In this document: in pieces, positions 7,256 to 16,438 of the stretch | Numbering within the stretch: position 1 is the stretch's first letter | Layout of the letters: each line of letters starts with the position of its first letter | NCBI RefSeq assembly: GCF_002208115.1 | Contig: NZ_CP020946.1 | Location: forward strand, 3,286,001 to 3,350,000 | Source of the DNA: Bdellovibrio bacteriovorus | GTDB lineage: Bacteria; Bdellovibrionota; Bdellovibrionia; Bdellovibrionales; Bdellovibrionaceae | Direction of reading: 5' to 3' | DNA: 64,000 nucleotides | The notes under the pieces: generated by a model | Database searches by the model: none | What the model saw: only the letters and a program-made list of their open reading frames with translations | Told to the model about the DNA's origin: nothing | Made by a program: the position numbers and the translations under genes

Positions 7256-8944
7256 TCAAGGCAGTTCTTGCGCCCACGTGTCAGGGATGACGATCTTGGC
7301 ATCCTCTTCCCAGAACTCATAAGGGGCTTTTTCTCCACTTTTCCTTTTTTCGCGCTCCAGATTTACCAAATCCGAACGGAGCACTTCGCCGGAAGTGTTC
7401 TTGGGAATTTCCATGAACTCCACACGGCGTATACGTTTAAATGGAGACAGACGCATGCGTGCAAAGTTCATAATATCCAACGCCAGCTCTTTGCTGGGTT
7501 CGACGCCTTTGCTGACAGTGATCAAGGCCTTCGGCACGTTTTCACGAATGGGGTCCGGGCTGGGAATGACCACCGCTTCTCGAATGGCAGGAAATTCTTT
7601 CAAGACAAACTCAATCTCGAACGGACTGATGCGATAGTCTGAGGATTTAAACAAACCGTCGATACGATCGCAGTAGGTAAAGTTCCCCATATTGTCCAAA
7701 TACGCGGAATCCCCGGTGTGATAATACTTTTGTGAAGAATCCAGACCCGACATCAAACCCCAGGGACTGTCAGAGATATCCACACAGATTTCCCCGCTGT
7801 CGGTCTCTTCACCCTTGTCGTTAAGCAACGCGATTTTGAAACCAGGCAAGGCTTTCCCGGAAGTGCCGAAGCTGTCCTTTTCTTCCGGGGGCACGCCAAT
7901 CAGGGTCGCGGACTCGGTCTGACCATAGCCGTCGCGGATGAACAAACCCCACGCATGATGGACTTTTGAAATCAGATCCGCAGTCAAGGGCTCACCGGTG
8001 CTGAGGGCTTCGCGCAAGTGCACGTCATACGAACCCAGGTCCTCTTGGCACAGCATGCGCCACACCGTTGGTGGCGCGCAGAAGGTGGTGATCGGGTATT
8101 CATCCAGCACATCCAGAATCAGACTGGCATTAAATCGTTTTTCCTTAAACACAAAAACCGTGGCCTCGGCGTTCCATGGCGCAATGAATGAGTTCCAGTC
8201 ATGCATGGCCCAGCCAGCAGAATTGATTCCGAGATGCACATCCCCCGGATGCAATCCCATCCAATACATTGTCGAAAGATGACCCACCGTAAAGCCCGCG
8301 TGGCTATGCTCGACGATTTTTGGTTTCACCGTGTTCGATGAAGTAAAATACCGGAACAGAGGATCGGTGGCCTTCGTGCGTTCGCTGACCTCGAATTCCG
8401 CGCTTTCTTTGTACACTTCCGGATAAAAAATCCAGCCGTCCACTTCCGCATCCACAACCACTGAAATCACCCCTGAGGATGTCACATCAAACTTTTCCGT
8501 ATGCGCTTTCGTGGTGGCGATCATTTTGATTTTTTCGCGATTGAGCCGTTCTTTCAGCTCCTGTTGGGATAACAGTGGGTTGTTCGGAACAATCACCGCG
8601 CCGATTTTCATGGCGGCCAGCATGATTTCCCAAAGGGCCGCATCATCTTCAATCAAAAGAAAGACCGAATCCCCTTTTTGCAGTCCTTTGGCTCGCATAA
8701 AGTTCGCGGCTTGATTGGAGCGTTTTGAAATTTCGCTGAAACTGAACTTCTTTTCATGTCCGACTTCATCCACCAGCCAAAGACCGATCTTGGTATTGCC
8801 TTCAGCCATCGGGTCGAAGTAATCCAGGGCCCAGTTGAAATCATCAAAGCGGGGCCAGCGGAACTGGCTGTAAGCATGTTTATAGTCTGAACGGTGCAGA
8901 ATCAGAAAGTCCCTCGCCTGCTCAAATTCATTACGAAAACTCAT
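7256..8944 (-). CDS. AMP-forming acyl-CoA synthetase
   Basis: 562 aa of the ANL superfamily: carboxylate plus ATP plus CoA gives acyl-CoA, AMP and PPi. The phosphate-binding loop is the variant FTSSNTVKPK instead of T-S-G-T-T-G-x-P-K. The adenylation motif DGYGQTE and Y-H-T-G-D-S-A are present. The usual A10 lysine region reads I-P-K-N-T-S-G-E-V-L-R, in which the catalytic lysine position appears to be Val or Leu. The nearest family type is acetyl- or medium-chain acyl-CoA synthetase; the substrate is not predicted. Start supported by GGGAGG 5 nt upstream. Confidence 0.88.
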   Translation of the reverse strand: MSFRNEFEQARDFLILHRSDYKHAYSQFRWPRFDDFNWALDYFDPMAEGNTKIGLWLVDEVGHEKKFSFSEISKRSNQAANFMRAKGLQKGDSVFLLIEDDAALWEIMLAAMKIGAVIVPNNPLLSQQELKERLNREKIKMIATTKAHTEKFDVTSSGVISVVVDAEVDGWIFYPEVYKESAEFEVSERTKATDPLFRYFTSSNTVKPKIVEHSHAGFTVGHLSTMYWMGLHPGDVHLGINSAGWAMHDWNSFIAPWNAEATVFVFKEKRFNASLILDVLDEYPITTFCAPPTVWRMLCQEDLGSYDVHLREALSTGEPLTADLISKVHHAWGLFIRDGYGQTESATLIGVPPEEKDSFGTSGKALPGFKIALLNDKGEETDSGEICVDISDSPWGLMSGLDSSQKYYHTGDSAYLDNMGNFTYCDRIDGLFKSSDYRISPFEIEFVLKEFPAIREAVVIPSPDPIRENVPKALITVSKGVEPSKELALDIMNFARMRLSPFKRIRRVEFMEIPKNTSGEVLRSDLVNLEREKRKSGEKAPYEFWEEDAKIVIPDTWAQELP

Positions 8945-9035
8945 ACAAACCTCCCGCGATTTTCCAAGATTATCATTTGTTCCTCGACTCGCCGATCTGT
9001 GTTTCTACATTGGACTGTGCAAGAACAGGGCAGTT

Positions 9036-10196
9036 GTGATAAAAAAATCCATGGGAATTTTTCGTACAGTTGCCAGCACTCTTATTCTTGCGATCTTTGT
9101 CTATGTCTCTCACCAGTTGACCCGCTTTACAGACTTTTCGTGGCAGGAAACAACTTTGGTTGTGAGCCTTCTCGCGTTCTTGTTCGCTTTGGTGATTGGA
9201 ACTTTCCTCTTCTTCTGGAAAGAAAAAAAGCTGGACGTCAATCCATGGCGGGACCGTCTTTTGAATGGCTCCCTGACCGTCATGGCCTATATCAATTTTC
9301 TGATCACTCTGGTGATTCTGCGCGATCTGCTGGCCTTTGCTGACAAGATCAGCGGCTCGTGGATTTCCCTGGACACCCTTTACAGCTCCCAGGCCACCGC
9401 CGCCTTGATGGGACTGCCGGTGGCGATGATCGCCCTGGGAAATGCCATCGTCCGCCGCGGGGCCCGCGCCAAAGTCATGCCGATTTCTTTTGCCAACCTT
9501 CCCTCTGAACTGGAACGCCTGCGCATCGTGCACATCACGGATTTGCATATCAGCCCCAGTCTGCCACTGCGTCTGGTGCAAAAACTGGTTGATCAGGTCA
9601 ACGCCATGAAGCCGGACCTGGTTGTCTTCACCGGCGACATTCTGGACAGTTTCATTGAAAAACATCAGGCCGAGTTTGAAATCCTGAAAGACATGCGCGC
9701 CACCCACGGAATCTATTATGTTCCCGGCAACCACGAATATTACTGGGATGCCCCGAAGGGACTTCAGGCCTTCCGGTCGCTGGGATTCCATGTGCTGATC
9801 AATCAGGCCACCACCCTGAACTTCGGCAAGGCCCAATTGCAGATTGCGGGCATTCCCGACCCGGCCGCCCTGCACTTTCGCCAAGAGGGGCCGGAGCTTG
9901 AAAAGGTCGCCCACCAACTGCGCCCGGGAACCTTTAAAATTCTTCTGTCCCACCAGCCGTCCCTGGCCCCGCATATTGAAAAACTGGGGGTGGACTTACA
10001 GCTTTCCGGCCACACCCACGGCGGACAGTTCTTCCCGTGGAACTGGCTGATCGTGTTCTTTGAACGCTATGCCAAGGGGCTTTATCAGGTCGGAGCTATG
10101 CAGCTCTATGTCAATCAGGGAACGGGTTACTGGGGACCGCAACTGCGTCTGGGAACTTATTGCGAACTGACTGAAATTATCCTTCGCAAGGCTTAA
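9036..10196 (+). CDS. Membrane-anchored calcineurin-like metallophosphoesterase
   Basis: 386 aa. The first 150 residues hold about four hydrophobic helices, then a cytosolic or periplasmic phosphoesterase domain begins. The domain's metal ligands are in order: D-L-H (HITDLHIS), G-D (VVFTGDILD), G-N-H-E (VPGNHEYYW), a later H (LLSHQP), and G-H-T-H-G-G. This resembles the YaeI/YkuE group, some of which act on UDP-sugar lipids. The substrate here is unknown. The GTG at 9036 with AGGG upstream is preferred to the ATG at 9051, which lacks a ribosome-binding site. Confidence 0.88.
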   Translation: MIKKSMGIFRTVASTLILAIFVYVSHQLTRFTDFSWQETTLVVSLLAFLFALVIGTFLFFWKEKKLDVNPWRDRLLNGSLTVMAYINFLITLVILRDLLAFADKISGSWISLDTLYSSQATAALMGLPVAMIALGNAIVRRGARAKVMPISFANLPSELERLRIVHITDLHISPSLPLRLVQKLVDQVNAMKPDLVVFTGDILDSFIEKHQAEFEILKDMRATHGIYYVPGNHEYYWDAPKGLQAFRSLGFHVLINQATTLNFGKAQLQIAGIPDPAALHFRQEGPELEKVAHQLRPGTFKILLSHQPSLAPHIEKLGVDLQLSGHTHGGQFFPWNWLIVFFERYAKGLYQVGAMQLYVNQGTGYWGPQLRLGTYCELTEIILRKA

Positions 10197-10219
10197 AAAA
10201 CGGGGTATTAATTTCCCCT

Positions 10220-10684
10220 ATGTCCCGAGAGAAAGATCCCCTGAAAACCCGACAAGCCGCCAAGAAAAAGGTCATGGACATGATCGCGCGCCGGGACCAT
10301 TCCGAAAAAGAACTTCGCACCAAATTGAAAGAGAAGTTCTCAGACGAAGAGGACGTGGGGGATATCATCGATGAAGCCATCGAGTTTGCCAAAGACAACC
10401 GCTGGCTGGGCGACCCCGTCGACCTGGCCCATCGTTTGGCCGACATGCTTCATCGCCGTAACAAGGGCATCTATTACATCAACAACTACCTGAAGGAAAA
10501 AGGTCTTCCCGCTGTTGAGACAGATCGCGCTTTGGAGCTTGAAAAGGCGCTGGCGATTGTCAAAAATAAGTACGACGAAGACCACAATTTTTCCCGAGAG
10601 GAAAAAGCCCGAGTGGGCCGGTTGCTGGCTTCCCGTGGATTCGATTCTGAGACCGTAAGAAAGGTTATTTATGAAAAGCTCTGA
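10220..10684 (+). CDS. recX: RecA regulatory protein RecX
   Basis: 154-aa all-helical protein of three-helix repeats. It binds RecA filaments and in most species limits their growth. RecX hallmarks are the R-R-D-H-S-E-K-E-L-R-x-K-L segment near residue 25, D-N-R-W-L-G-D near 56, and the closing R-L-L-A-S-R-G-F. The frame overlaps alaS by 14 bases. recX-alaS adjacency is familiar, but here the pair is separated from recA by about 8 kb and lies on the opposite strand. TATTAA 8 nt before the ATG and the absence of a Shine-Dalgarno suggest a very short leader. Confidence 0.88.
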   Translation: MSREKDPLKTRQAAKKKVMDMIARRDHSEKELRTKLKEKFSDEEDVGDIIDEAIEFAKDNRWLGDPVDLAHRLADMLHRRNKGIYYINNYLKEKGLPAVETDRALELEKALAIVKNKYDEDHNFSREEKARVGRLLASRGFDSETVRKVIYEKL

Positions 10685-13394
10685 GATCAGAAACGCCTTT
10701 ATCAAATACTTCGAAAAGAACGGACACAAAGTGGTTCCGTCCTCTTCCCTGATTCCTGAAAATGATCCCACGTTGCTTTTCGCCAACGCCGGAATGAATC
10801 AGTTCAAGAACACTTTCCTGGGTCTTGAAAAGCGTGACTATTCCCGCGCCGTGACCGCACAAAAGTGCGTGCGCGCCGGCGGTAAGCACAATGACCTGGA
10901 AAACGTGGGCTTCACGGCCCGTCACCACACGTTCTTTGAGATGGTGGGGAATTTTTCTTTCGGTGACTATTTCAAAAAAGACGCCATTCATTTTGCCTGG
11001 GAATTCCTGACTAAGGAACTGGCGATTCCAAAAGAAAAGCTTTATGTGACCGTGCACATCTCTGACGATGAAGCGGCCGACATCTGGCACAACCAGGAAG
11101 GCGTGCCACGCGAGCGCATCTTCCGCTTTGACAAAGACAACTTCTGGAAAATGGGCGACACCGGTCCGTGCGGTCCTTGCACCGAGATCTTCTATGATCA
11201 CGGGCCTAAAGCCGGGACTATTTCTGATCCATTCAAAGGCATCGAAGCCGGTGAAGACCGTTTCGTTGAAATCTGGAATCTGGTGTTCATGCAGTACTTC
11301 GAAAACCCTCCGGGCACATTGACTCCTCTGCCAAAGCCGTCTGTTGACACCGGTGGTGGTCTTGAGCGTATGTCTGCAGCCATGCAGGGCGTGTTCAACA
11401 ATTACGACACCGACCTGTTCCAGCCAATGATTCAGTTGGCGTGCAAGATCGGGAACATCGAATACATCTCTGACAAAGAAGTGCTGGCGAAAAACCCGGC
11501 AGCGGCTGAAACCACCGCCGCTTTGCGCGTTCTAGCCGATCACTGCCGCTCCACTTCCTTCCTGATTGCGGACGGCGCTTTGCCATCCAATGAAGGCCGT
11601 GGTTACGTTCTTCGCCGTATCATGAGACGTGCGATCCGTTACGGTCGCAAGCTTTCTGCCGACAAATCCTTCCTGCCAGGCATGGCGGAAGCTTTGATTG
11701 AAAGCATGGGCGCGGTTTATCCGGAACTTAAGACCCGCCGCGATCACATCCTGAACACCATCCGTGACGAAGAAGACCGCTTCATCGCCACTTTGGACAA
11801 AGGCACCGCGATCCTTGAGGACGAACTGAAAAAAGCCAAATCCAAAGGCATCAAAGAGCTTTCCGGCGAAGTGGTCTTCCGCATGTATGACACTTACGGC
11901 TTCCCGGCGGATTTGACCCGCGTGATCGCCAACGAACAAGGCATCGAAGTGAACGAAGCCGCGTTTGAAAAGGAAATGGAAGACAACCGCGCAAAATCCA
12001 AAGCCAGCTGGAAAGGCAAATCCATGGGCGCTGATGAGGCGCACATGATCAAGTTTGCCAAAGACTATCTTCAATCCGGCAAATCCGTGACGTTCCTGGG
12101 TTATGAAGGCACGATCGGCGACGGCAAAGTCATGGGCCTTTCCAACGGTCAGGCCGAAGTTCAGGAACTAAAAACCGGCGACACCGGTCTGATGATTCTG
12201 AATGCGACCACTTTCTATGGTGAAGGTGGCGGTCAGGCTGGTGATGTGGGTTACATCATGAACGACACCAACCGTGCCCGCGTGATCAACACCACGAAGA
12301 TCGACGATATCGTTCTTCACCACGTTGAAATCGAACACGGCTCCTTCAAAGTGGGCACTGCGGTCGTCACCGGGGTGGATCCGGTTGAAAGACGCAACAC
12401 GGCTGCGAACCACTCGGCAACTCACTTGTTGCACGCGGCTTTGCGCAAGGTTCTGGGCACTCACGTGACTCAGGCCGGATCTTTGGTTGATTCCCAGAAA
12501 ACCCGTTTTGACTTCACTCACAACAAACCGGTTTCTTCTGAAGAAATCAAAAAGATCGAAGATCTGGTCAATGAACAGATCGCCCGCTGCAATCCGGTGC
12601 AGACCGAGATGATGTCCCACAAGGCAGCCCTTGAAAAAGGTGCGATGGCTTTGTTCGGTGAAAAGTATGCGAGCGACGTGCGCGTTCTGACCATGGGTGA
12701 TTTCTCGTGCGAGCTTTGCGGTGGTACTCACGTGAAGAACACTTCTGAGATCCGTCTGTTCAAAATCGTTTCAGAAGCAGGTGTCAGCTCGGGTGTTCGC
12801 CGTATTGAGGCGATCACGGCTGATAATGCTGTTCAGTACATGATGAGTGCTGTGACCCATCTGGATGATGCTTTGGCGGCGGCCGGCTTCCAAAAAAGCC
12901 CGCACTACATCAAGCATCTGGAAACCACCGGCGAAACTGCCACTTTGGCAAATCGTGTGGAGTCCCTGAAAGATCAGGTGAAACAGCTTGAAAAAGAAAT
13001 GAAGAAGCTTCAGGGCGGTCAGGTGAACGTGGATGACCTGGCAGCAAATGCGCTGACCTTCAAAACCAAAGCAGGTGCTTCGGCGAAACTGGTTCTGGCG
13101 GATGTTCCTTTGGATGACCGTCAGGTTCTGGCAGAAGTCACTGATCACCTAAAAAACAAAATCCAGTCCGGCATCGTCGTTGTCGTCGGTCAGGGTGATG
13201 GCAGTCATCCGATCATCGTCAGCGTATCGAAAGAAATTTCCGGCGAAACCAAAGCCGGTGATCTTCTGAAAGAGGTCGCGGGTGTGATGGGTGGTAAAGG
13301 TGGCGGTCGTCCGGACTTCGCTCAAGGGGCTGCACCGAACCGTGCGCAACTGAACGAAGCCTTCGGCAAAGTGAAATCCATGTTGGGTCTTTAA
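10671..13394 (+). CDS. alaS: Alanyl-tRNA synthetase
   Basis: 907-aa class II synthetase charging tRNA-Ala, with an editing domain that clears Ser- and Gly-tRNA-Ala. The N-terminal core starts with the E-I-R-x-x-F-I-K-Y-F segment and has NAGMNQFK and the TAQKCVRAGGKHNDLENVG block. The editing site zinc ligands are HSATHLLH (near residue 583) and C-E-L-C-G-G-T-H-V. The C-Ala domain ends with GGKGGGRPDFAQG. All expected parts are present. Translation is likely coupled to recX; AAAGG precedes the ATG. It ends at a strong bidirectional terminator. Confidence 0.98.
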   Translation: MKSSEIRNAFIKYFEKNGHKVVPSSSLIPENDPTLLFANAGMNQFKNTFLGLEKRDYSRAVTAQKCVRAGGKHNDLENVGFTARHHTFFEMVGNFSFGDYFKKDAIHFAWEFLTKELAIPKEKLYVTVHISDDEAADIWHNQEGVPRERIFRFDKDNFWKMGDTGPCGPCTEIFYDHGPKAGTISDPFKGIEAGEDRFVEIWNLVFMQYFENPPGTLTPLPKPSVDTGGGLERMSAAMQGVFNNYDTDLFQPMIQLACKIGNIEYISDKEVLAKNPAAAETTAALRVLADHCRSTSFLIADGALPSNEGRGYVLRRIMRRAIRYGRKLSADKSFLPGMAEALIESMGAVYPELKTRRDHILNTIRDEEDRFIATLDKGTAILEDELKKAKSKGIKELSGEVVFRMYDTYGFPADLTRVIANEQGIEVNEAAFEKEMEDNRAKSKASWKGKSMGADEAHMIKFAKDYLQSGKSVTFLGYEGTIGDGKVMGLSNGQAEVQELKTGDTGLMILNATTFYGEGGGQAGDVGYIMNDTNRARVINTTKIDDIVLHHVEIEHGSFKVGTAVVTGVDPVERRNTAANHSATHLLHAALRKVLGTHVTQAGSLVDSQKTRFDFTHNKPVSSEEIKKIEDLVNEQIARCNPVQTEMMSHKAALEKGAMALFGEKYASDVRVLTMGDFSCELCGGTHVKNTSEIRLFKIVSEAGVSSGVRRIEAITADNAVQYMMSAVTHLDDALAAAGFQKSPHYIKHLETTGETATLANRVESLKDQVKQLEKEMKKLQGGQVNVDDLAANALTFKTKAGASAKLVLADVPLDDRQVLAEVTDHLKNKIQSGIVVVVGQGDGSHPIIVSVSKEISGETKAGDLLKEVAGVMGGKGGGRPDFAQGAAPNRAQLNEAFGKVKSMLGL

Positions 13395-13398
13395 GACC

Positions 13399-13432
13399 AA
13401 AAAAAAAGGGCCTTCGGGCCCTTTTTCTTTTT
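13399..13432. terminator. Bidirectional terminator alaS / lipoprotein gene
   Basis: AAAGGGCC-TTCG-GGCCCTTT (13405-13424) is flanked by an A-run and a T-run, so it works for alaS on plus and the converging lipoprotein gene on minus. Confidence 0.9.
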
Positions 13433-13436
13433 CTGC

Positions 13437-14024
13437 TTACTCGCAGTTCATCGCTGTCCAGTTGTTACGAACGTGGGAAACATAGGCTTGGAACACATCG
13501 GCCAGGCCTCCACAAAGATCTTTCAGACCTGTCCCGCAGGAATCCTTTTCTTCCCCCAGATTCACACGCGTTTCATTGGCGTACAAAGACGCATAGGCCG
13601 GTTTGTATCTCATCGCGCACATGTCAGCGGATTTCACCGGGGCTGCGCACACGGAAGAACCGCTCAGGATTGTTTTCAGTTCCGACAGACTGCCCGCAGA
13701 CAGACAGCGTTCCTGAATAACCGTGTTCACTTCATCCACCAGTTGAATGCGGCCTGAATCAGTCGCAATCACCAGTCGATACTGACCCAGCTCGCTGGCT
13801 TTGGCAGCGACGCCTTCAACCACGGTGTCAGACACATTGGGAATTTCAACATAAGTGACTTTGGCGGGAGTGCTTGCGGAATCACCACCACCGGAGGGAG
13901 GAAGTGCCACAGAAACATCATTCAATGATGCCATTTCAGATGTCTGAAGCGAGTTCTGACTGCAGTTCTGGAATCCAAGAATGAGACACACAGTCCCGGT
14001 CAGCAGTGCCAAACGTTTAGTCAT
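13437..14024 (-). CDS. Lipoprotein of unknown function with FQNC lipobox
   Basis: 195 aa. The signal peptide has hydrophobic LALLTGTVCLILGF followed by F-Q-N-C (Cys21), an unusual lipobox shared with the lipoprotein at 31178. The mature protein begins with a Ser/Gly/Pro-rich spacer. The rest contains several Cys (C108, C126, C137 region and three near the end), suggesting disulfides in the periplasm. No domain recognised. GGGGG lies 6 nt before the ATG. Likely monocistronic. Confidence 0.75.
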   Translation of the reverse strand: MTKRLALLTGTVCLILGFQNCSQNSLQTSEMASLNDVSVALPPSGGGDSASTPAKVTYVEIPNVSDTVVEGVAAKASELGQYRLVIATDSGRIQLVDEVNTVIQERCLSAGSLSELKTILSGSSVCAAPVKSADMCAMRYKPAYASLYANETRVNLGEEKDSCGTGLKDLCGGLADVFQAYVSHVRNNWTAMNCE

Positions 14025-14127
14025 GAATTCCCCCTGTTTGCCCGTTTCAATATGAATAGAGGCAAGATCCGTTCCGCGGTCGGACCTTCGTAATATCGGG
14101 ATAAGCTGTTAGAAACTTAACGCTGTC

Positions 14128-16428
14128 TTAAGAGTTTGCAGGGGCTGTTTCGATGTCTTCTGCACAGTATTTTTGAACGATTTCCAGAACGGTCTGCTTG
14201 CGCACGGGTTTGCCACAGTGCTGGTCCGCCCCGGCCATCAGGCTTTTTTCAATATCTTCGGTGAAACTGTTGGCGGAAATCACCACCACAGGTGTGCGGC
14301 GCAGGCCGCGGGCCCGCTCGATCTCGCGCAGCTTTCGGATGGTGTCCAGACCCGACATCTTCGGCATCTGCACATCCATAAAGATCATGTCGTAATGACC
14401 CCGCTCCCACATCTCCAGACATTCATATCCGTTGTAGGCCGAATCCGTGGTCACATAATCCAGGCGCTTGATATAGGCTTTCAGCAGGGTGTGGTTTTCT
14501 TCCATGTCATCAACAATCAGAATGCCCTTTCGCCCCGTCTCGGACCCTGGTTGCACCACCTGGGGCGGCGGAGCCAGTTCCAGATTAAATCGCGTGCTCC
14601 AAAGCTCTGCCCGTCGTGATGTCACCTGAATCGAAAAATGGAAACGGGATCCCACAAACTGACGGCTTTCACAGTAAAGCTCGCCCCCCATCAGATGCAC
14701 AATCTTCTGAGAAATACTTAAACCCAGGCCCGTGCCCCCGAAACGACGGGTGACGGAAGAATCCTCCTGCCCGAATTCATCAAAGACTTTTTTCAGGTTT
14801 TCTTTGGCGATACCAATGCCGGTGTCCTTGACCTCAAAGAAGATGACTTCTTTACCCGGCTCTTTTCCCGGATACGGCTGCACCGTCAGTTCAATTGCAC
14901 CACGGTCGGTGAACTTCACCGCATTTCCCAGCAGATTCATCAGAACCTGTTTCAAACGCAGGGAATCCCCCACAATCAAGCGGTCATGTTCCGGCGGATG
15001 GAAAGTGAACTGCAGATTTTTACGCAGGATCGAAGTGCTGATCAGCGCCTGAACCTCACGCACCAGATCGCTTAACAGGAATTCCCGACTTTCGAGCTGC
15101 ATGCGGCCTGATTCAAACTTTGAAAAATCCAGGATATTATTCAGCATGCTGAGCAGCGTATCCCCGGCACTTTGCAACGAGATCAAAAGCTCTTTTTGCT
15201 CGAAATTCAGATGCGTTTCATTCAACAGCTCTGCCGACCCCAGCATCGCATTTAATGGCGTGCGGATCTCGTGGCTCATGGTTGAAAGGAACAGGGATTT
15301 TGCACGGGTTGCGGCTTCCGCACGATCGCGGGAATCCTGCAAGCGGGCCAAAGCCTCTTTGTCCTGCGCGATCACGTACTTTCCGGTCATCCACACCATC
15401 AGGGTGAAAACGACATAAGCCACCAGGGCCACAAAACCAAAGAAGAACAAACGGAAGTACAATCCGGAATAAGCCTCTGTCTTTTCCTGATAGATCACCA
15501 GATGCCATGGCTTTCCTTTAATCGGACGGGAATAGGTCAGATAGGTTTTGCCATCCGCCCCGGGAAATTCCTGAAGCTGGCGCTGGTTCTGTATATTAAA
15601 AACTTTTTGCGAAAGCTTGGGCATCGCCTTGAATTCATCCTGATTCAAAGCCCGCAGATATTTAAAGCCCAGCACCGGCGTGTCCTTGGCAATCAAAGGC
15701 AGCACCGGACGACCGTGTTCATCCACGATCAAGGCACCCCCGGTTTCACCCAGCTTAAAGACCCCCAGGCGGTGTGCGATGTCCCCGGCCAAAGTATCAA
15801 TCCCCACCACGGCTTCAAGCTTTCCGCCATTGCTGAAGATCCCGGTGGAGGTGCTGAACATGATTTTTTCCATGTAGCCCTTGTCGAAATAGAAATCCGA
15901 ATAATTCACTCCGGAATTCTTTTCATTCATCCACCACCACTGAACATCGGGATCCTTGTCGTAACCGGGTTCCGCAAAGACTTCCGCCACAAAGGTGGAT
16001 GGGTCATTGTATTTGGGATTGGCAAACAGGGAATAATCGCGGTGAACGACATAAACGTAGGCCTCACGCCCCATGTATTCCCGCGCCAGACGCGGCCCCA
16101 AAGCGACCCAAGCATTAAACTGAGTGCTGTGGCTGGCAATTGTGGCCGAGGCAAACTGGCGGAACTTTTCAACTCGAGTGCCCTTGGGCATCACATCGAA
16201 AAGTTCGACCATGCTTTTCAGCCGCTGAACATTGGCTTCCAGCGTGGCAAAATCATTATTGATGCGGTCGACTTCCCGGGCGGAAGCCGGTTCCATGCGT
16301 TCGCGGATGGCCCGCTGTTCTTGAATGAAAAGATGCGTGCCATACACCCCCAGCACTGTCAAAAGCACCAGGGTTGTCACCAGCTGATTCAGCAGGAATA
16401 AATGGACAAAGGTCAGCTTCTTTTTCAT
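14128..16428 (-). CDS. Hybrid sensor histidine kinase with periplasmic sensor and receiver
   Basis: 766 aa. TM1 at about 10-33, a periplasmic sensor at about 35-320 that looks like a double-Cache domain, TM2 at about 323-346, HisKA with phospho-accepting H386 in SHEIRTPLN, then HATPase (N502 in GNAVKF, DTGIGI, GGTGLGL). A C-terminal receiver spans about 635-755 with phospho-Asp685 in FMDVQMPKMSG. No DNA-binding regulator is adjacent, so the signal may pass to an Hpt protein elsewhere. It follows the 614-aa exported protein by 10 bases, so the two are probably one operon and the exported protein may be its periplasmic or outer-membrane partner. Confidence 0.95.
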   Translation of the reverse strand: MKKKLTFVHLFLLNQLVTTLVLLTVLGVYGTHLFIQEQRAIRERMEPASAREVDRINNDFATLEANVQRLKSMVELFDVMPKGTRVEKFRQFASATIASHSTQFNAWVALGPRLAREYMGREAYVYVVHRDYSLFANPKYNDPSTFVAEVFAEPGYDKDPDVQWWWMNEKNSGVNYSDFYFDKGYMEKIMFSTSTGIFSNGGKLEAVVGIDTLAGDIAHRLGVFKLGETGGALIVDEHGRPVLPLIAKDTPVLGFKYLRALNQDEFKAMPKLSQKVFNIQNQRQLQEFPGADGKTYLTYSRPIKGKPWHLVIYQEKTEAYSGLYFRLFFFGFVALVAYVVFTLMVWMTGKYVIAQDKEALARLQDSRDRAEAATRAKSLFLSTMSHEIRTPLNAMLGSAELLNETHLNFEQKELLISLQSAGDTLLSMLNNILDFSKFESGRMQLESREFLLSDLVREVQALISTSILRKNLQFTFHPPEHDRLIVGDSLRLKQVLMNLLGNAVKFTDRGAIELTVQPYPGKEPGKEVIFFEVKDTGIGIAKENLKKVFDEFGQEDSSVTRRFGGTGLGLSISQKIVHLMGGELYCESRQFVGSRFHFSIQVTSRRAELWSTRFNLELAPPPQVVQPGSETGRKGILIVDDMEENHTLLKAYIKRLDYVTTDSAYNGYECLEMWERGHYDMIFMDVQMPKMSGLDTIRKLREIERARGLRRTPVVVISANSFTEDIEKSLMAGADQHCGKPVRKQTVLEIVQKYCAEDIETAPANS

Positions 16429-16438
16429 TCGCCCCGTA

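Noticed and set aside
8973-9974. 333-codon minus-strand frame opposite the metallophosphoesterase
   Set aside because: Gln/His/Gly-rich shadow; the plus-strand gene has complete metal motifs.
13431-13440. CTGCTTAC near the alaS terminator as a REP arm
   Set aside because: Only 8 bases match the repeat arm, which is not significant.
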